Positions 30,131-40,046 of a stretch of DNA of 64,000 nucleotides are shown piece after piece; the first letter of the stretch is position 1; the number at the start of each line of letters is the position of its first letter. The position numbers and the translations under genes are program-made. The notes under the pieces are model-generated. The model was given only the letters and a program-made list of their open reading frames with translations, searched no databases and was not told the DNA's origin. Source of the stretch: Tubulanus polymorphus (Eukaryota; Nemertea; Palaeonemertea; Tubulaniformes; Tubulanidae); contig NC_134032.1 in assembly GCF_964204645.1 (NCBI RefSeq), positions 4,926,916 to 4,990,915 of the forward strand, read 5' to 3'.

Positions 30131-31207
30131 TTATTCTTTTAATTTTACTAGATAAAATCCATTCATTAAATTTATCATCGTATCCTTTATATTTCACCAA
30201 AGAATACTTTTTTCCTTTAAGAGTTTTTGTTTTCAATACTTTTTCTATTTTGTATTCTATTTCATCTGGATTTGGTACAAGTGATAATTCTTGTTCATAG
30301 AAATAACCTAAAATTTCTTCATCTTTTAAATCTTCTAATTTATAAACAAATGGTTTAGTTAATATTAATCATGAATATTTCTTCAGTAAAATTTGGGGTA
30401 TTACCTTTATAAAATGTTTTTCTGTATTTAGATATTCTTACGTGTTGTCCTATTCTAAATTTAGGTTCACCAAAATCATGTGTAACAAACGCACCATATA
30501 AATTATTCCAAACTATTTCTGAATTATCTTCTTTTCTAGCTTGTATAGGTTTCATATTTATAGAACTATGTTTAGAATTATTATAACCTTTCACCAAATC
30601 ATCTAACACATCGATATATTTATATGTTTCATTAGCAGTAAAATATTTCCACATTCTAGTTTTCAATGTTTTATTAAATCTTTCTATAATAGATGCTTTT
30701 TTATCTGAGTGTGTTGAAAAATATTTTACATCGTTATCAGATAATAGTTTTTTAAAATGTTTGTTATAAAATTCCTTACATTCATCAAATTGTATCTTAT
30801 CTGGAATAGCTTCTTTAAATATAGATTTAAAAGCATTTGTTACTTCTATACCAGTTTTCTTTTTGATTGGAATTGACCTTGCGTATCTACTGAATATGTC
30901 TATGACATTTAATATCAAGAAATATTGTATTGTTGTATTCTTCTAAGTTCTTCATGTCAATTAAATCAGCTTGCCATTGTTGATCAATATATGAAACCAT
31001 AACTTTTCTTGTTAAATAAGTTTTATCCATTTTCTTGTGGATTTGATATGTTGGTTGATTTTGTAACCATGATTTTAATTCACTATATTTTATATTGCCA
31101 TTTTCCTTATCAGATTTAATTTTACCCCATAATTCTGTAACGTTAGAATATGATACCTCACTTTCTGGGTTATAATATAACTCTCTTAAATATTGTTCTT
31201 TTTTCAT
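30123..31207 (-). pseudogene. Integrase, frameshifted (left arm)
   Basis: The sequence starts MKKEQYLRELYYNPESEVSY at 31207 and keeps DQQWQADLIDMKNL, IQFDECKEF and KASIIERFNKTLKTRM, the D, D and E sites. The second is DECKEF rather than DEGKEF. Frame breaks occur near 30930 and 30362. The chromodomain (YKIEKVLKTK to YDDKFNEWI) follows in the last frame up to 30123. It would be dead without recoding. Confidence 0.85.
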
Positions 31208-31213
31208 CTTATT

Positions 31214-31576
31214 GTAATCCATTAATAATAATTTAGATTTAGTTTCAATGGCTTTATGATTTGACTTATTTTCTGGTATGATAGGTTTATTATCATTGCA
31301 ATCATTATTGTTATAATCAGATTTATACTTATATTTATATATTACACCGGATAATATAATAACTGTTACTAATCCAATTGTAATATATAATTTATAATTA
31401 CTTCCAGCATTAGAAGAATCAGATGGATTATTATTTGAATCAATATCAGGTGATTCATTTATATCAGTTAATTTCTTTTTCTTAGCTTTTTTTAATTCTG
31501 AAGATCTTTTACCTAATTCTCTTGCCCATTTAATTTGTTTTTCAGATCTAGCCTTTTTCTTAACGCTATCACTCAT
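31214..31576 (-). CDS. Basic membrane protein, stop lost and fused to integrase frame
   Basis: Starts MSDSVKKKARSEKQIKWARE, with a Lys-rich head, a Ser/Asn/Asp linker and one membrane segment (LYITIGLVTVIILSGVIY). In the C and right-arm copies it ends ...LLLMD then TAA. Here that codon is TAC, so the frame reads on through the integrase start to 30887, giving a 229-codon fused ORF that dies at the integrase frameshift. Confidence 0.75.
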
Positions 31577-31872
31577 TTATTTTAGTTAATTTTTGTTCTG
31601 ATTCGTTTTCTGTATCGACGTTTGGTTGTAGTACATCTGTTTCGTTCTTACCTGATTTATATTCCATAGGTTTGATGTTCGAAAATGTTATGACGCCAGT
31701 AGAAATCAATGTCATAACCGATCCTAATTGAAATGAAGCATATCCAACCCATTTTTGTAATTCAGTCATAACTAAGTAGTCATTTTTCAAATCATTATAT
31801 AATTTATTTTCATCATCAATTGGTATTAACCGGTTACATAACTTAGAATAACATTTGACAATACCATCTGAA
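31569..31872 (-). pseudogene. 5'-truncated apolar-tail protein at the palindrome centre
   Basis: Homologue of the 25461 gene (A) and 62461 gene (C), from about CYSKLCNRLIPIDDENK to the end ...EQKLTKINE. The 5' half is absent because the palindrome junction at about 31873 cuts it. It forms most of the unpaired loop of Polinton B. Confidence 0.75.
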
Positions 31873-32167
31873 ATAGAATTTCAGAATTAAAAAAGCTAAG
31901 AAAAAGAAATTAACTGATATAAATGAATCACATATTATTGATTCAAATAATAATCCATCTGATTCGTCTAATGCTGGAAGTAATTATAAATTATATATTA
32001 CAATTGGATTAGTAACAGTTATTATATTCTCTGGTGTACTATATAAATATAAGTATAAATCTGATTATAACAATAATGATTCCAATGATAATAAACCTAT
32101 CATACCAGAAAATAAGTCAAATCATAAAGCCATTGAAACTAAATCTAAATTATTATTAATGGATTAA
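31873..32167 (+). pseudogene. 5'-truncated basic membrane protein (right arm)
   Basis: Begins at about residue 28 of the 31576 homologue (SELKKAKKKK) straight after the palindrome junction. It keeps the membrane segment and ends ...LLLMD TAA. It lacks a start codon and N-terminal basic block. Confidence 0.75.
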
Positions 32168-33023
32168 AATAAGATGAAAAAGAACAATATTTAAGAGAGT
32201 TATATTATAACCCAGAAAGTGAAGTATCATACTCTAACGTTACAGAATTATGGGGTAAAATTAAATCTGATAAGGAAAATGGCAATATAAAATATAGTGA
32301 ATTAAAATCATGGTTACAAAATCAACCAACATATCAAATCCACAAGAAAATGGATAAAACTTATTTAACAAGAAAAGTTATGGTTTCATATATTGATCAA
32401 CAATGGCAAGCTGATTTAATTGACATGAAGAACTTAGAGGAATACAACAAAGGATATTTCTGGATATTAAATGTTATAGACATATTCAGTCGATACGCAT
32501 GGTCAATTCCAATCAAAAATAAAACTGGTATAGAAGTAACAAATGCTTTTAAATCTATATTTAAAGAAGCTATTCCAGATAAGATACAATTTGATGAAGG
32601 TAAGGAATTTTATAACAAACATTTTAAAAAACTATTATCTGATAACGATGTAAAATATTTTTCAACACACTCAGATAAAAAAGCATCTATTATAGAAAGA
32701 TTTAATAAAACATTGAAAACTAGAATGTGGAAATATTTTACTGCTAATGAAACATATAAATATATCGATGTGTTAGATGATGTGGTGAAAGGTTATAATA
32801 ATTCTAAACATAGTTCTATAAATATGAAACCTATACAAGCTAGAAAAGAAGATAATTCAGAAATAGTTTGGAACAATTTATATGGTGCACGTACGACAAT
32901 ACGAATCTTGCCAACTTTAATTATTGATCGTATTAATCGATATCGCGCACTGAGCTTCGCGCCATTTTGTGCTAATGCTGTGAGATATAGACTTGGAGTG
33001 ACTCGGGAGTGCTCCGAATACAT

Positions 33024-33060
33024 CGTCAGTAAATGTGGGATTCGAACCTAATATGATTAG
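33024..33060 (-). repeat. tRNA-like B-box (possible SINE piece)
   Basis: The - strand reads TTAGGTTCGAATCCC, a perfect Pol III B-box. No clear A-box or full tRNA fold is seen, so this is at most a SINE fragment. Confidence 0.35.
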
Positions 33061-33949
33061 ATCTTTAGTAAACATCCGCCACTAGTTTGTAGAATTTTCG
33101 GAATTTCTATTAACATTCTCGTTTTTTGTCAATCCTGAATTTCGTAACCCGGAAATAAAATTTTCGACATTTTCTATCCATACAATAGGCCTAACTTAAA
33201 AAAAACAAAATGTGACGAACTAGATATTAGTATGTAGTTTCTATAACTATGTACTTTTATGGGTCTCTGTCATTGTATAATGTCAAAAAAGTGACACTCG
33301 TCTGTAAATTTGCACAATTATTAAACAATTTTTTGGCGCCCATAATAATCGTTTTACGTTTCGTCTTTTTACATTGTTCATAGTCACTAAACTGCTTATT
33401 TCTACTGTTAAGTTTTTTAAACAGTTGATTGAGTTCAATTAGATTTCATTCTGTTCAAGTGAAATTGTGTCCTTGTTAAAAAAGAAGTGAAAATTAAGAT
33501 GGTATTCAAAATCAAGCAAAATTAAATTTTATTCGACAGAGTTATGTTTAACGCAGGAGCTTTTATGTGTTAATAGTGATATGTCTTCAACTTCAAAATA
33601 ACCCATTCTCATAGACAGCAAAAATGACACTTATATAGGCCTAAACTAGAAATTGTTGCAGTCTAGGTGGGCGAGTGATAGGCCTCTATCGTCTACTATA
33701 GTTTCTCGAGCCTTGGCGCTTATCAAGTCTGTCTATTTCATATAGTATAAGCCTTTAACGGCTTTTCGACCTTGTAAAATTACCGAATCAAATACATGTA
33801 GTTTGATTGATGTATAGGCCTAGGTCCTTTGCATATGAGGTCTCTCGGGCCTCCAAATGGTAATAACTATTGGTACATTTTTTTGTAATTGTAGATGTAT
33901 TTGTCATAGTCGGAATAGATTTGTCATTCAACATAGTCGGGTTCGTCAT

Positions 33950-34440
33950 AAAGGATTGAGCAGAGTCGTAATCGATGAAGGGATTCAGTAATCGTTGAAC
34001 ACAGGGGTAAGTTTCGGAGTCGTTATCGTTTAACGGAGTCGCAATTGTTAAACGGAAGCGTAATCATTGAACGGAGTCGTAGTCGCTGAACGGAGTCGTA
34101 ATCGTTTAACGTAGTCGCTGAACGGAGTCGTAGTCGCTGAACGGAGTCGTAATCGTTGAACAGAGTCGTAATCGTTAAAAGAGTCGTAGTCGCTGAACGG
34201 AGTCGTAATCGTTGAACGGAGTCGTAGTCGCTGAACGGAGTCGTAATCGTTTAACGTAGTCGCTGAACGGAGTCGTAGTCGCTGAACGGAGTCATAATCG
34301 TTGAACGGAGTCGTAGTCGCTGAATGGAGTCGTAATCATTTAACGGAAGCGTAGTTGCTGAACGGAGTCGTAATCGATGAACAGAGTCGTAGTCGTTAAA
34401 CGAGTCGTAATCGTTGAACGAAGTTGTAATCGTCAAGCCT
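33950..34440. repeat. 18-19 bp minisatellite
   Basis: Many imperfect copies of CGGAGTCGTAATCGTTGAA and the variant CGTAGTCGCTGAA. It is coding-like in one frame (YDSVQRLR repeats) but has no start or homology, so it is treated as a satellite. Confidence 0.85.
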
Positions 34441-35980
34441 AGTCGTAATCATTGAAGGGATTCAGTAATTGTTGAACACAGGGGTAAGTCAATGGATTTA
34501 AAGAAATTTTTAGGCCTATAGTTAGAACATACATTGATATATTGTATAATTGATTTTTGTAGGTCAGAAAGCAGTAGACCGCGAGCCCTGGGGCAGGGTA
34601 GCTGGGAAGGTTACCAGTATGTTGGGTTCTGCAAGAAAGATCTACTATGGTACAGCGAGGAAAAAAATATCATTTAAAGAAAAAATGGCTAAGCTTCATA
34701 GTAAGTGATTCTGCAGCATTTTGTATTGGATGTTTATAATTTATTTCTATTGTTCATTACATTATGACTCTACCCTGATTATTATTTTGGAAAGTTGCTC
34801 TGATAATTAAAAATGACTTATGGCAAAGATTTCTTAATTCCGCAATTGGTGGTAACCTTGTGAATTAATGCCAAAAAATCAAGTCAATTGTATTTGAAAG
34901 ATTGTAAATTCAATGGAACTGTTGTTCTAACAAACTCCGGTATATAATAGTTTGTGAAAAATATAATTCGCAATAATAGGAATACTGCTGGTTATAGCAG
35001 ACAGTCAATTTACCGATCAATTTTGTTAATTGCTATGAAGTTTATTTTGACAATGTTCCATCGAATGTTTGTTAAAGACTAGTTGATAAAAATTCAAGTT
35101 GATCAATTCTCTAATTTTACATATGTTGACTGTTTTTTTCTTTTACACATCCATCATTTTCAATTCATATTGTTGTTTCAATAAAAACCTTTCAAAAATT
35201 ATATATGACTGTGTTTGTCTTTCTTAGCCATCTAATTCAAGAAAGGTTACTTGGGGTTCTTGGATCAAATTTATAGCAGGATGGTAATTTTATTCATAAA
35301 GAATGTATCTGGATCGAAATATTCCTCTAACATATCGTATATTATGGGTACCCTGTGTATAAATTATTTACAATAAGTGAAAGGAAATGAGTCTCAGGAT
35401 AAAGTTTTTGTAAAAGAAGTGTGGTTCTGACAGCTGTATTATAAAGGTGAGTTTCTTGACTATTTCAAAGTTCATTTTCAAACTAACTTGAGTCTGTCCT
35501 TGAGTGAAATTGAAGTTTGTTACAGGACAATTGTTAGTCAAAATAGTGTTCCAAAAGTGGTAGCATTTGACATGGTGAAATATCTAATTATCACTAACAA
35601 TTTCTATCTGATGACAGACTGGTTAATTTTTCTTTTGCCTAATTAATCATTTAATTTCCTCTGCATGCAACATACCAACAAATTTAAAACTATTCCATTT
35701 TCAGGAAGTGGTAGACATAGAATTTATTGAAATCATTGTTTCACAATAGACAAATTGCGTCAAACTAAATACATGTATTACCTTATATATAATTAATTAA
35801 AAGCAAAAAATGCTGATACCTTTATGTTTTAAATTGTAATATTACAACATGTTAGTTGCATTAACAGTTTTTAAAGTACGCTCGTGCAAGCTGCACCATA
35901 TAAATTTTATTTACAATAATTACTGGGTTGTACCTTAAGTTTTTATCCAATGAGTTGAATGTTCTTTCAATCAATCTAAC
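34441..35980. other. Insert interior, mostly non-coding
   Basis: Apart from the exon-like 34562-34703 this is AT-rich sequence without recognised genes. Confidence 0.5.
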
Positions 35981-37609
35981 AGGCTCTAGGAGAAAATCAG
36001 CGAAAAGTGACATGCAGTTGGCAGATGAAAGCAATAAAACACTTTTAACCGCAACCCCTTCTCCGATACCAAATAATATCGATTTCCTAAAAGGTCACGA
36101 TGAGTGCGCGAAGCTTATTCTTAATATTGCTCTAGAGATGTTCGTGAATTGTTCAAATCGCGATATCCAACGTACGACACTAGTTCGGCACTTTATGCAA
36201 CTAAGTCGAATAAGCGTAGTCCAATTGTCCGTAAATGCCAGTGCGGATTTTTCTCAAAAATATCGTCTCCGATACGAGGCGGTAAATCTGAAATAACAAG
36301 ATTTTTCAATAAATAATACACTAAAAAGTCATAAAAATTATTTACGGATATTGTTCTACTTGCGAGCAGGGCTTTCATGCTTGTATTGTTATGAGAATGG
36401 CGATCGATTAAAATTACTTGAATAGCTTTGTCTGTCCCCTTTGAAAAACATTTGCTGTCTTAAAAAAACCTGTAATATATAATATGATAGGGCTTACGAA
36501 ATGTACTGGAGGCTTTAGGCCTAGATTGACTATAATCGCACGGCGTCGATTGCCACAGATTATCAGATTATCGCCCACTCTCTAGGCCTACCTGACAATA
36601 TTACAACTCTTACTACAATTCATTCTGGTCACAACCCATCCCTGCTTCTACTGCCCCGAAAAAACAAATAACTGAGGGAATTTACTAGCCTGGGACGGGT
36701 CAAATTATCTGACAGTTTGCACTTCAATACATGAAATAGGCCCATCGATGGAGCTAGGCCTGAAGGTGAATGCGGTTAACTGTTGATACGAATCTTTTTT
36801 TTTTCATTATGGGTTGACATCTTAACAGAATTACTTCAATATAAGCCGCAGTCTGAGTTAAGAATTTGAAGTGGAAATATTTCCGGGTTTCAGCGAACCC
36901 GGAAATAAGTAAACAAATTCAGTCGTATTTTTACATTTATTGGGTCAACATGCAGCAAACATACACCATTAACGGCCACAAACGTAATTCTTTACTTACA
37001 TTAACAAATGACACCCATTAAACCAACTGGAATGGTTTCAAAGGCAACCGATTCATGATACACTCCGATATTTTAACTATCGTGTCTAGCGAGGATGACT
37101 CCACGTCTTGCTGAAGATCGTGATCGCGCGCAATAGATTTGTTCGCGGCCACCGAATAATATTGATTTCCTTAAAGGTCACAACAATTACGCGAAACTTC
37201 ACGGTCTCTTATTCTTAGCATTGTCTGTACGTACGTGGGTGCGTTTGTTACACATGATTTTGGTGAACCTAAATTTAAAATAGGACAACATGTTAGAATA
37301 TCTAAATAAAGAAAAACATTTATAAAGGTTATACCCCAAATTTTACTGAAGAAATATTCAAGATTAAAAAGATAATATTAACTAAACCATTTGTTTATAA
37401 ATAAGAAGATTTAAAAGATGAAGAAATATTAGGTTATTTCTATGAACAAGAATTATCACTTGTACCAAATCCAGATGAAATAGAATACAAAATAGAAAAA
37501 GTATTGAAAACAAAAACTCTTAAAGGAAAAAAGTATTCTTTGGTGAAATATAAAGGATACGATGATAAATTTAATGAATGGATTTTATCTAGTAAAATTA
37601 AAAGAATAA

Positions 37610-38221
37610 ATGAATAAAGATTTATTTATATTTGAACCGCATAACATGTTAGTTACTGGAGTAACCAATTGTGGTAAAACACATTTCGTATTAGACTTGT
37701 TAGAAACTATTTATAAGAATCATTTTGATAATATAATATTATTTTGTCCTACTTATGAAATGAATAAAACATATAATAGAGATATAGTTAAGATGAAAAA
37801 GTTTATTATATTAGATCCTAAAACAGTAAAAGAAAATTTAGATAATTGTATTAAAATAGCAATTGATACTTATAAAGGATCAAATACATTATTCATTATA
37901 GATGATTGCGCAAATTTACATGATTCAAAAGTGAGAGAAAGTGAGTTATGTTATTTAGCTTTCTCTGGGAGACATTTTGGGATAACAACATGGATTTTAA
38001 ATCAAAAATATAATTCAATTGTTAAGGACTTTAGGGAGAGTATAAGATTTCTAGTTTTATTTTATAACATAGATAAAAAATCTATGCAACAATCATTGGA
38101 AGAAAATCAAATTATACCCACTGAATTACATGATGATTATATGAATAAATTAAAGAATGATAAAGGTTCAAAATTATTACTAAGACTACAATTTCCATAT
38201 GAATATAAATTTATAAAATAA
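37610..38221 (+). CDS. Packaging ATPase, intact (right arm)
   Basis: Inverted partner of 29519-30130, 203 residues, with GVTNCGKTHF and NTLFIIDDCANL intact. A few substitutions distinguish it from the left arm (for example TTWILNQ, and FYNIDKKS). Both arms keep an open ATPase while both integrases are broken. Confidence 0.9.
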   Translation: MNKDLFIFEPHNMLVTGVTNCGKTHFVLDLLETIYKNHFDNIILFCPTYEMNKTYNRDIVKMKKFIILDPKTVKENLDNCIKIAIDTYKGSNTLFIIDDCANLHDSKVRESELCYLAFSGRHFGITTWILNQKYNSIVKDFRESIRFLVLFYNIDKKSMQQSLEENQIIPTELHDDYMNKLKNDKGSKLLLRLQFPYEYKFIK

Positions 38222-38311
38222 CTATTTATATATCTATGCTATAAGAGCTTACACTTTTATATTGAATAATCTGTCAATTTAAATGTTATTCATGTATATG
38301 ATTATTTTAAG

Positions 38312-38719
38312 AGTAATAGGGGTAATCGGTTTTCAGGTTAAAGGTTGAATGGTCGAGTTCATTAAAAACAAACATTAAAAGTAATTTAAAACTATAATAT
38401 ATTTTCATAACCGTGTGCATTTCAGTTGAATAATAGAATAATAATTATTATTAGAATATATTTGATTATATGAATTTGTGTATTGTAAATAAATCAATTG
38501 GTCGCGGAGCGGAGCGGTAGCGAAGTGGAGCGACCAATTGATTTAATACAATATGCTTTTTAAATTTAAATTATTGATATCTTAGAATAAATATTTAGTT
38601 ATAATATAAAATGCACACGGTTATGAAAATATATTATAGTTTTAAATTACTTTTAATGTTTGTTTTTAATGAGCTCGACTGTTCGACCTTTGGCTTGAAA
38701 GCCCATTACCCCTATTACT
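38312..38719. repeat. Right terminal palindrome of Polinton B
   Basis: Inverse of 29024-29428, including the GC-rich hairpin (38493-38542) and AGTAATAGGG at both edges. AACATA follows. Confidence 0.9.
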
Positions 38720-38725
38720 AACATA

Positions 38726-38944
38726 CTACTGATTCAGATTATCCAGTTCAAAACGGTTTATTCGGCCTTCGTCGTCGTCTCCCTCTGCCTCTGGTCTGGG
38801 TCCATCGCCGTTTCGCTTCGGTTCTGCCTCCAGTTTATATAAATACGGCCCGATCATTAATTCGTCACTTGTTTCCTGCCATTCAAATTCACTAAGCGAT
38901 TCATCTGAATTTGATATAAATTGAAATATTTTCCGATTTTTCAA
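38726..38944 (-). CDS. P2X7-C-terminus-like protein, 5' exon
   Basis: - strand exon starting MKNRKIFQFISNSDESLSEF, then IGPYLYKLEAEPKRNGDGP and an acidic EAEGDDDEGRI, the usual N-terminus ('PY.YEP...' plus acidic stretch) of invertebrate proteins with a P2X7 C-terminal domain. The likely donor is TA|GTATGTT at about 38726. Polinton B lies immediately after it, with target site TATGTT on this strand. Joined to the 28767 exon the junction codon reads TAG where the family has Trp, so one point change may have killed it. Confidence 0.55.
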   Translation of the reverse strand: MKNRKIFQFISNSDESLSEFEWQETSDELMIGPYLYKLEAEPKRNGDGPRPEAEGDDDEGRINRFELDNLNQ

Positions 38945-38968
38945 ATTGTCAATCTAAAGAATTTTCTT

Positions 38969-39026
38969 CTATCCAATAAAATGATTCATTATAGTGTATA
39001 CTTTAATGAATCATTTTATTGGATAG
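38969..39026. repeat. Subterminal 23-bp hairpin of the Kolobok element
   Basis: CTATCCAATAAAATGATTCA and its complement are separated by a 12-bp loop (perfect 23-bp arms 38969-38991 and 39004-39026). It lies 15 bp inside the right TIR and has no match at the left end. Confidence 0.85.
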
Positions 39027-39040
39027 TAGAAAAATCTTAT

Positions 39041-39058
39041 AAAAGTGTCAGTTACCCA
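39041..39058 (-). repeat. Kolobok right TIR
   Basis: Inverted copy of the left end, followed by TTAA at 39059-39062. Confidence 0.85.
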
Positions 39059-39221
39059 TTAAACGAAATCCCTATTCTAGTATACTGTTGCTTGTAGTAT
39101 ATTATTGTTATCGTTATTATGGGGTCGTAAAGTATTTCATATTTATATTTTTTATCCCCGCGCGCGGCTTAGGCCGCGGGCGGGGACTTGTTATCCGCCT
39201 CCGCCCGTCTGTCAGTCCGCA

Positions 39222-39840
39222 TGAGCTTGTGAACGCGATTAAAGAAGAACCTTTGATCGCAGGACTATGATATTACACAGTATGATTACCCCTAGTGATT
39301 TGGGGTCCAATGGTCAAGGTCACTACAGGTCATTGGTGTGAAAGCCTTGTGAAGGCGATTCAAGAAAAACCGTTGATAGCAAGACCATGATATTACGTAT
39401 TAAGATTACCCCTAGGGAGAGGATGTGCCCTATTGATTTTGGGATACATGAATCAAAGGTAAAGGTCACTACAGGCAATTCATTTGAAACCTTGTGAACG
39501 CGATTCTAGAAGAACCGTTGAACGCGGGACTATGATATTACACGGTGTGATTCCACCTAGGCAGGGGATGTGCCACATTGATTTTGTGACCCAGGATCAA
39601 AGGTCAAGGCCACTACAGGTCATTCATGTGAAACCTTGTAATCACGATTCAAGGAGAACCATTGATAACAGGACAATGCTATTTCATAGTATGATTACCC
39701 CTTGGGATTATTCATTTTGGAGTTCTAGGGTCAAAAGCCAGATCAGTAGATATCTTTTGTCTAAATCCCTGTAAACTCAATTCTTAAATTACGATTGATA
39801 GCAGTACATTGATATTTCATAGTATGGTTATCCCAGGATA
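39222..39840. repeat. Tandem repeat, 120-145 bp unit, about 4.5 copies
   Basis: Units start near 39225, 39345, 39489, 39633 and 39770 with CCTTGTGAACGCGATT and include GGTCAAAGGTCAAGG and CACTACAGGTCATTC. A GC-rich stretch (39160-39200) precedes it. Host satellite or part of an unknown element in SDR intron 1. Confidence 0.8.
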
Positions 39841-40046
39841 CACTCATCATTTTTCGATATAAAAGATCAATTTCTTCAGGGCCATCCCTACTGGCGATCG
39901 CAGGGGACGTAAATGCGTAGTATCAAATTGCCGTGGTATAATTATTATGATTACCTTTATCTTGATTGATATTATTATTATTTTTATTAGGATAATTATT
40001 TTTGATTTAATTACTACGATATGGAAATACTGTCAAAATTAAAATA

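Larger units (their letters stand above)
32888..37237 (+). mobile_element. 4.35-kb DNA transposon-like insert in integrase
   Basis: The insert splits the integrase gene cleanly. Its ends are CACGTACG... and ...CGTACGTG (8-bp inverted ends, with ACAAT or ACAGACAAT just inside). GGTG is duplicated outside (32884-32887 and 37238-37241). A 4-bp duplication with CAC-type ends recalls CACTA/Chapaev-like (CMC) elements, but no transposase was recognised. Inside are a minisatellite (33950-34440), an exon-like stretch 34562-34703 with AG/GT borders (VTSMLGSARKIYYG), and an ORF near 35980-36296 whose bases 36066-36135 recur degenerately at 37150-37222. It may be non-autonomous with captured host exons. 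Confidence 0.7.
32174..37617 (+). pseudogene. Integrase interrupted by a 4.35-kb insertion (right arm)
   Basis: The coding part from 32174 (first codons shifted by a missing base) runs to YGA at 32887 with DQQWQADLIDM, IQFDEGKEF and KASIIERFNKTL intact. The foreign element 32888-37237 follows. After it the frame resumes as FVTHDFGEPKFK and continues through the chromodomain to 37617. Two further TAA codons (near 37305 and 37401) are point changes. Confidence 0.88.
29024..38719. mobile_element. Polinton B: giant palindromic (inverted-duplication) derivative
   Basis: The ends start AGTAATAGGG, with a perfect 6-bp duplication, AACATA, outside (29018-29023 and 38720-38725). The left arm 29024-31498 is repeated in inverse orientation in the right arm 31873-38719 (after removing a 4.35-kb insert). 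A loop of about 374 bp lies between. Each arm carries a terminal palindrome, ATPase, integrase and membrane-protein gene. There is no PolB, capsid or penton. The precise target duplication shows that the palindrome inserted as one unit. Confidence 0.9.
6443..39058 (+). mobile_element. Kolobok-type DNA transposon hosting two Polintons
   Basis: The element has 18-bp terminal inverted repeats matching at 17 of 18 positions: left AGGGTAACTGACACTTTT at 6443, right complement TGGGTAACTGACACTTTT ending at 39058. A TTAA duplication lies directly outside (6439-6442 and 39059-39062). TTAA target sites and a THAP-bearing DDE transposase are hallmarks of the Kolobok superfamily. It carries the transposase on the + strand and a P2X7-C-terminus-like gene on the - strand, arranged convergently. 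Without Polintons A and B and their duplications the element is about 5.3 kb. Both Polintons lie in introns of its genes, so they inserted after it did. It sits in SDR intron 1. Confidence 0.85.

Noticed and set aside
33024-33060. Functional tRNA gene
   Set aside because: Only a B-box is visible. No cloverleaf or A-box could be folded.
34251-34436. Repetitive ORF (YDSVQRLR units)
   Set aside because: It is a translation of the minisatellite, with no start signal or conservation.
39088-39774. ORFs of 60-96 codons in the tandem repeat
   Set aside because: They follow the repeat unit in chance frames and show no protein motif.
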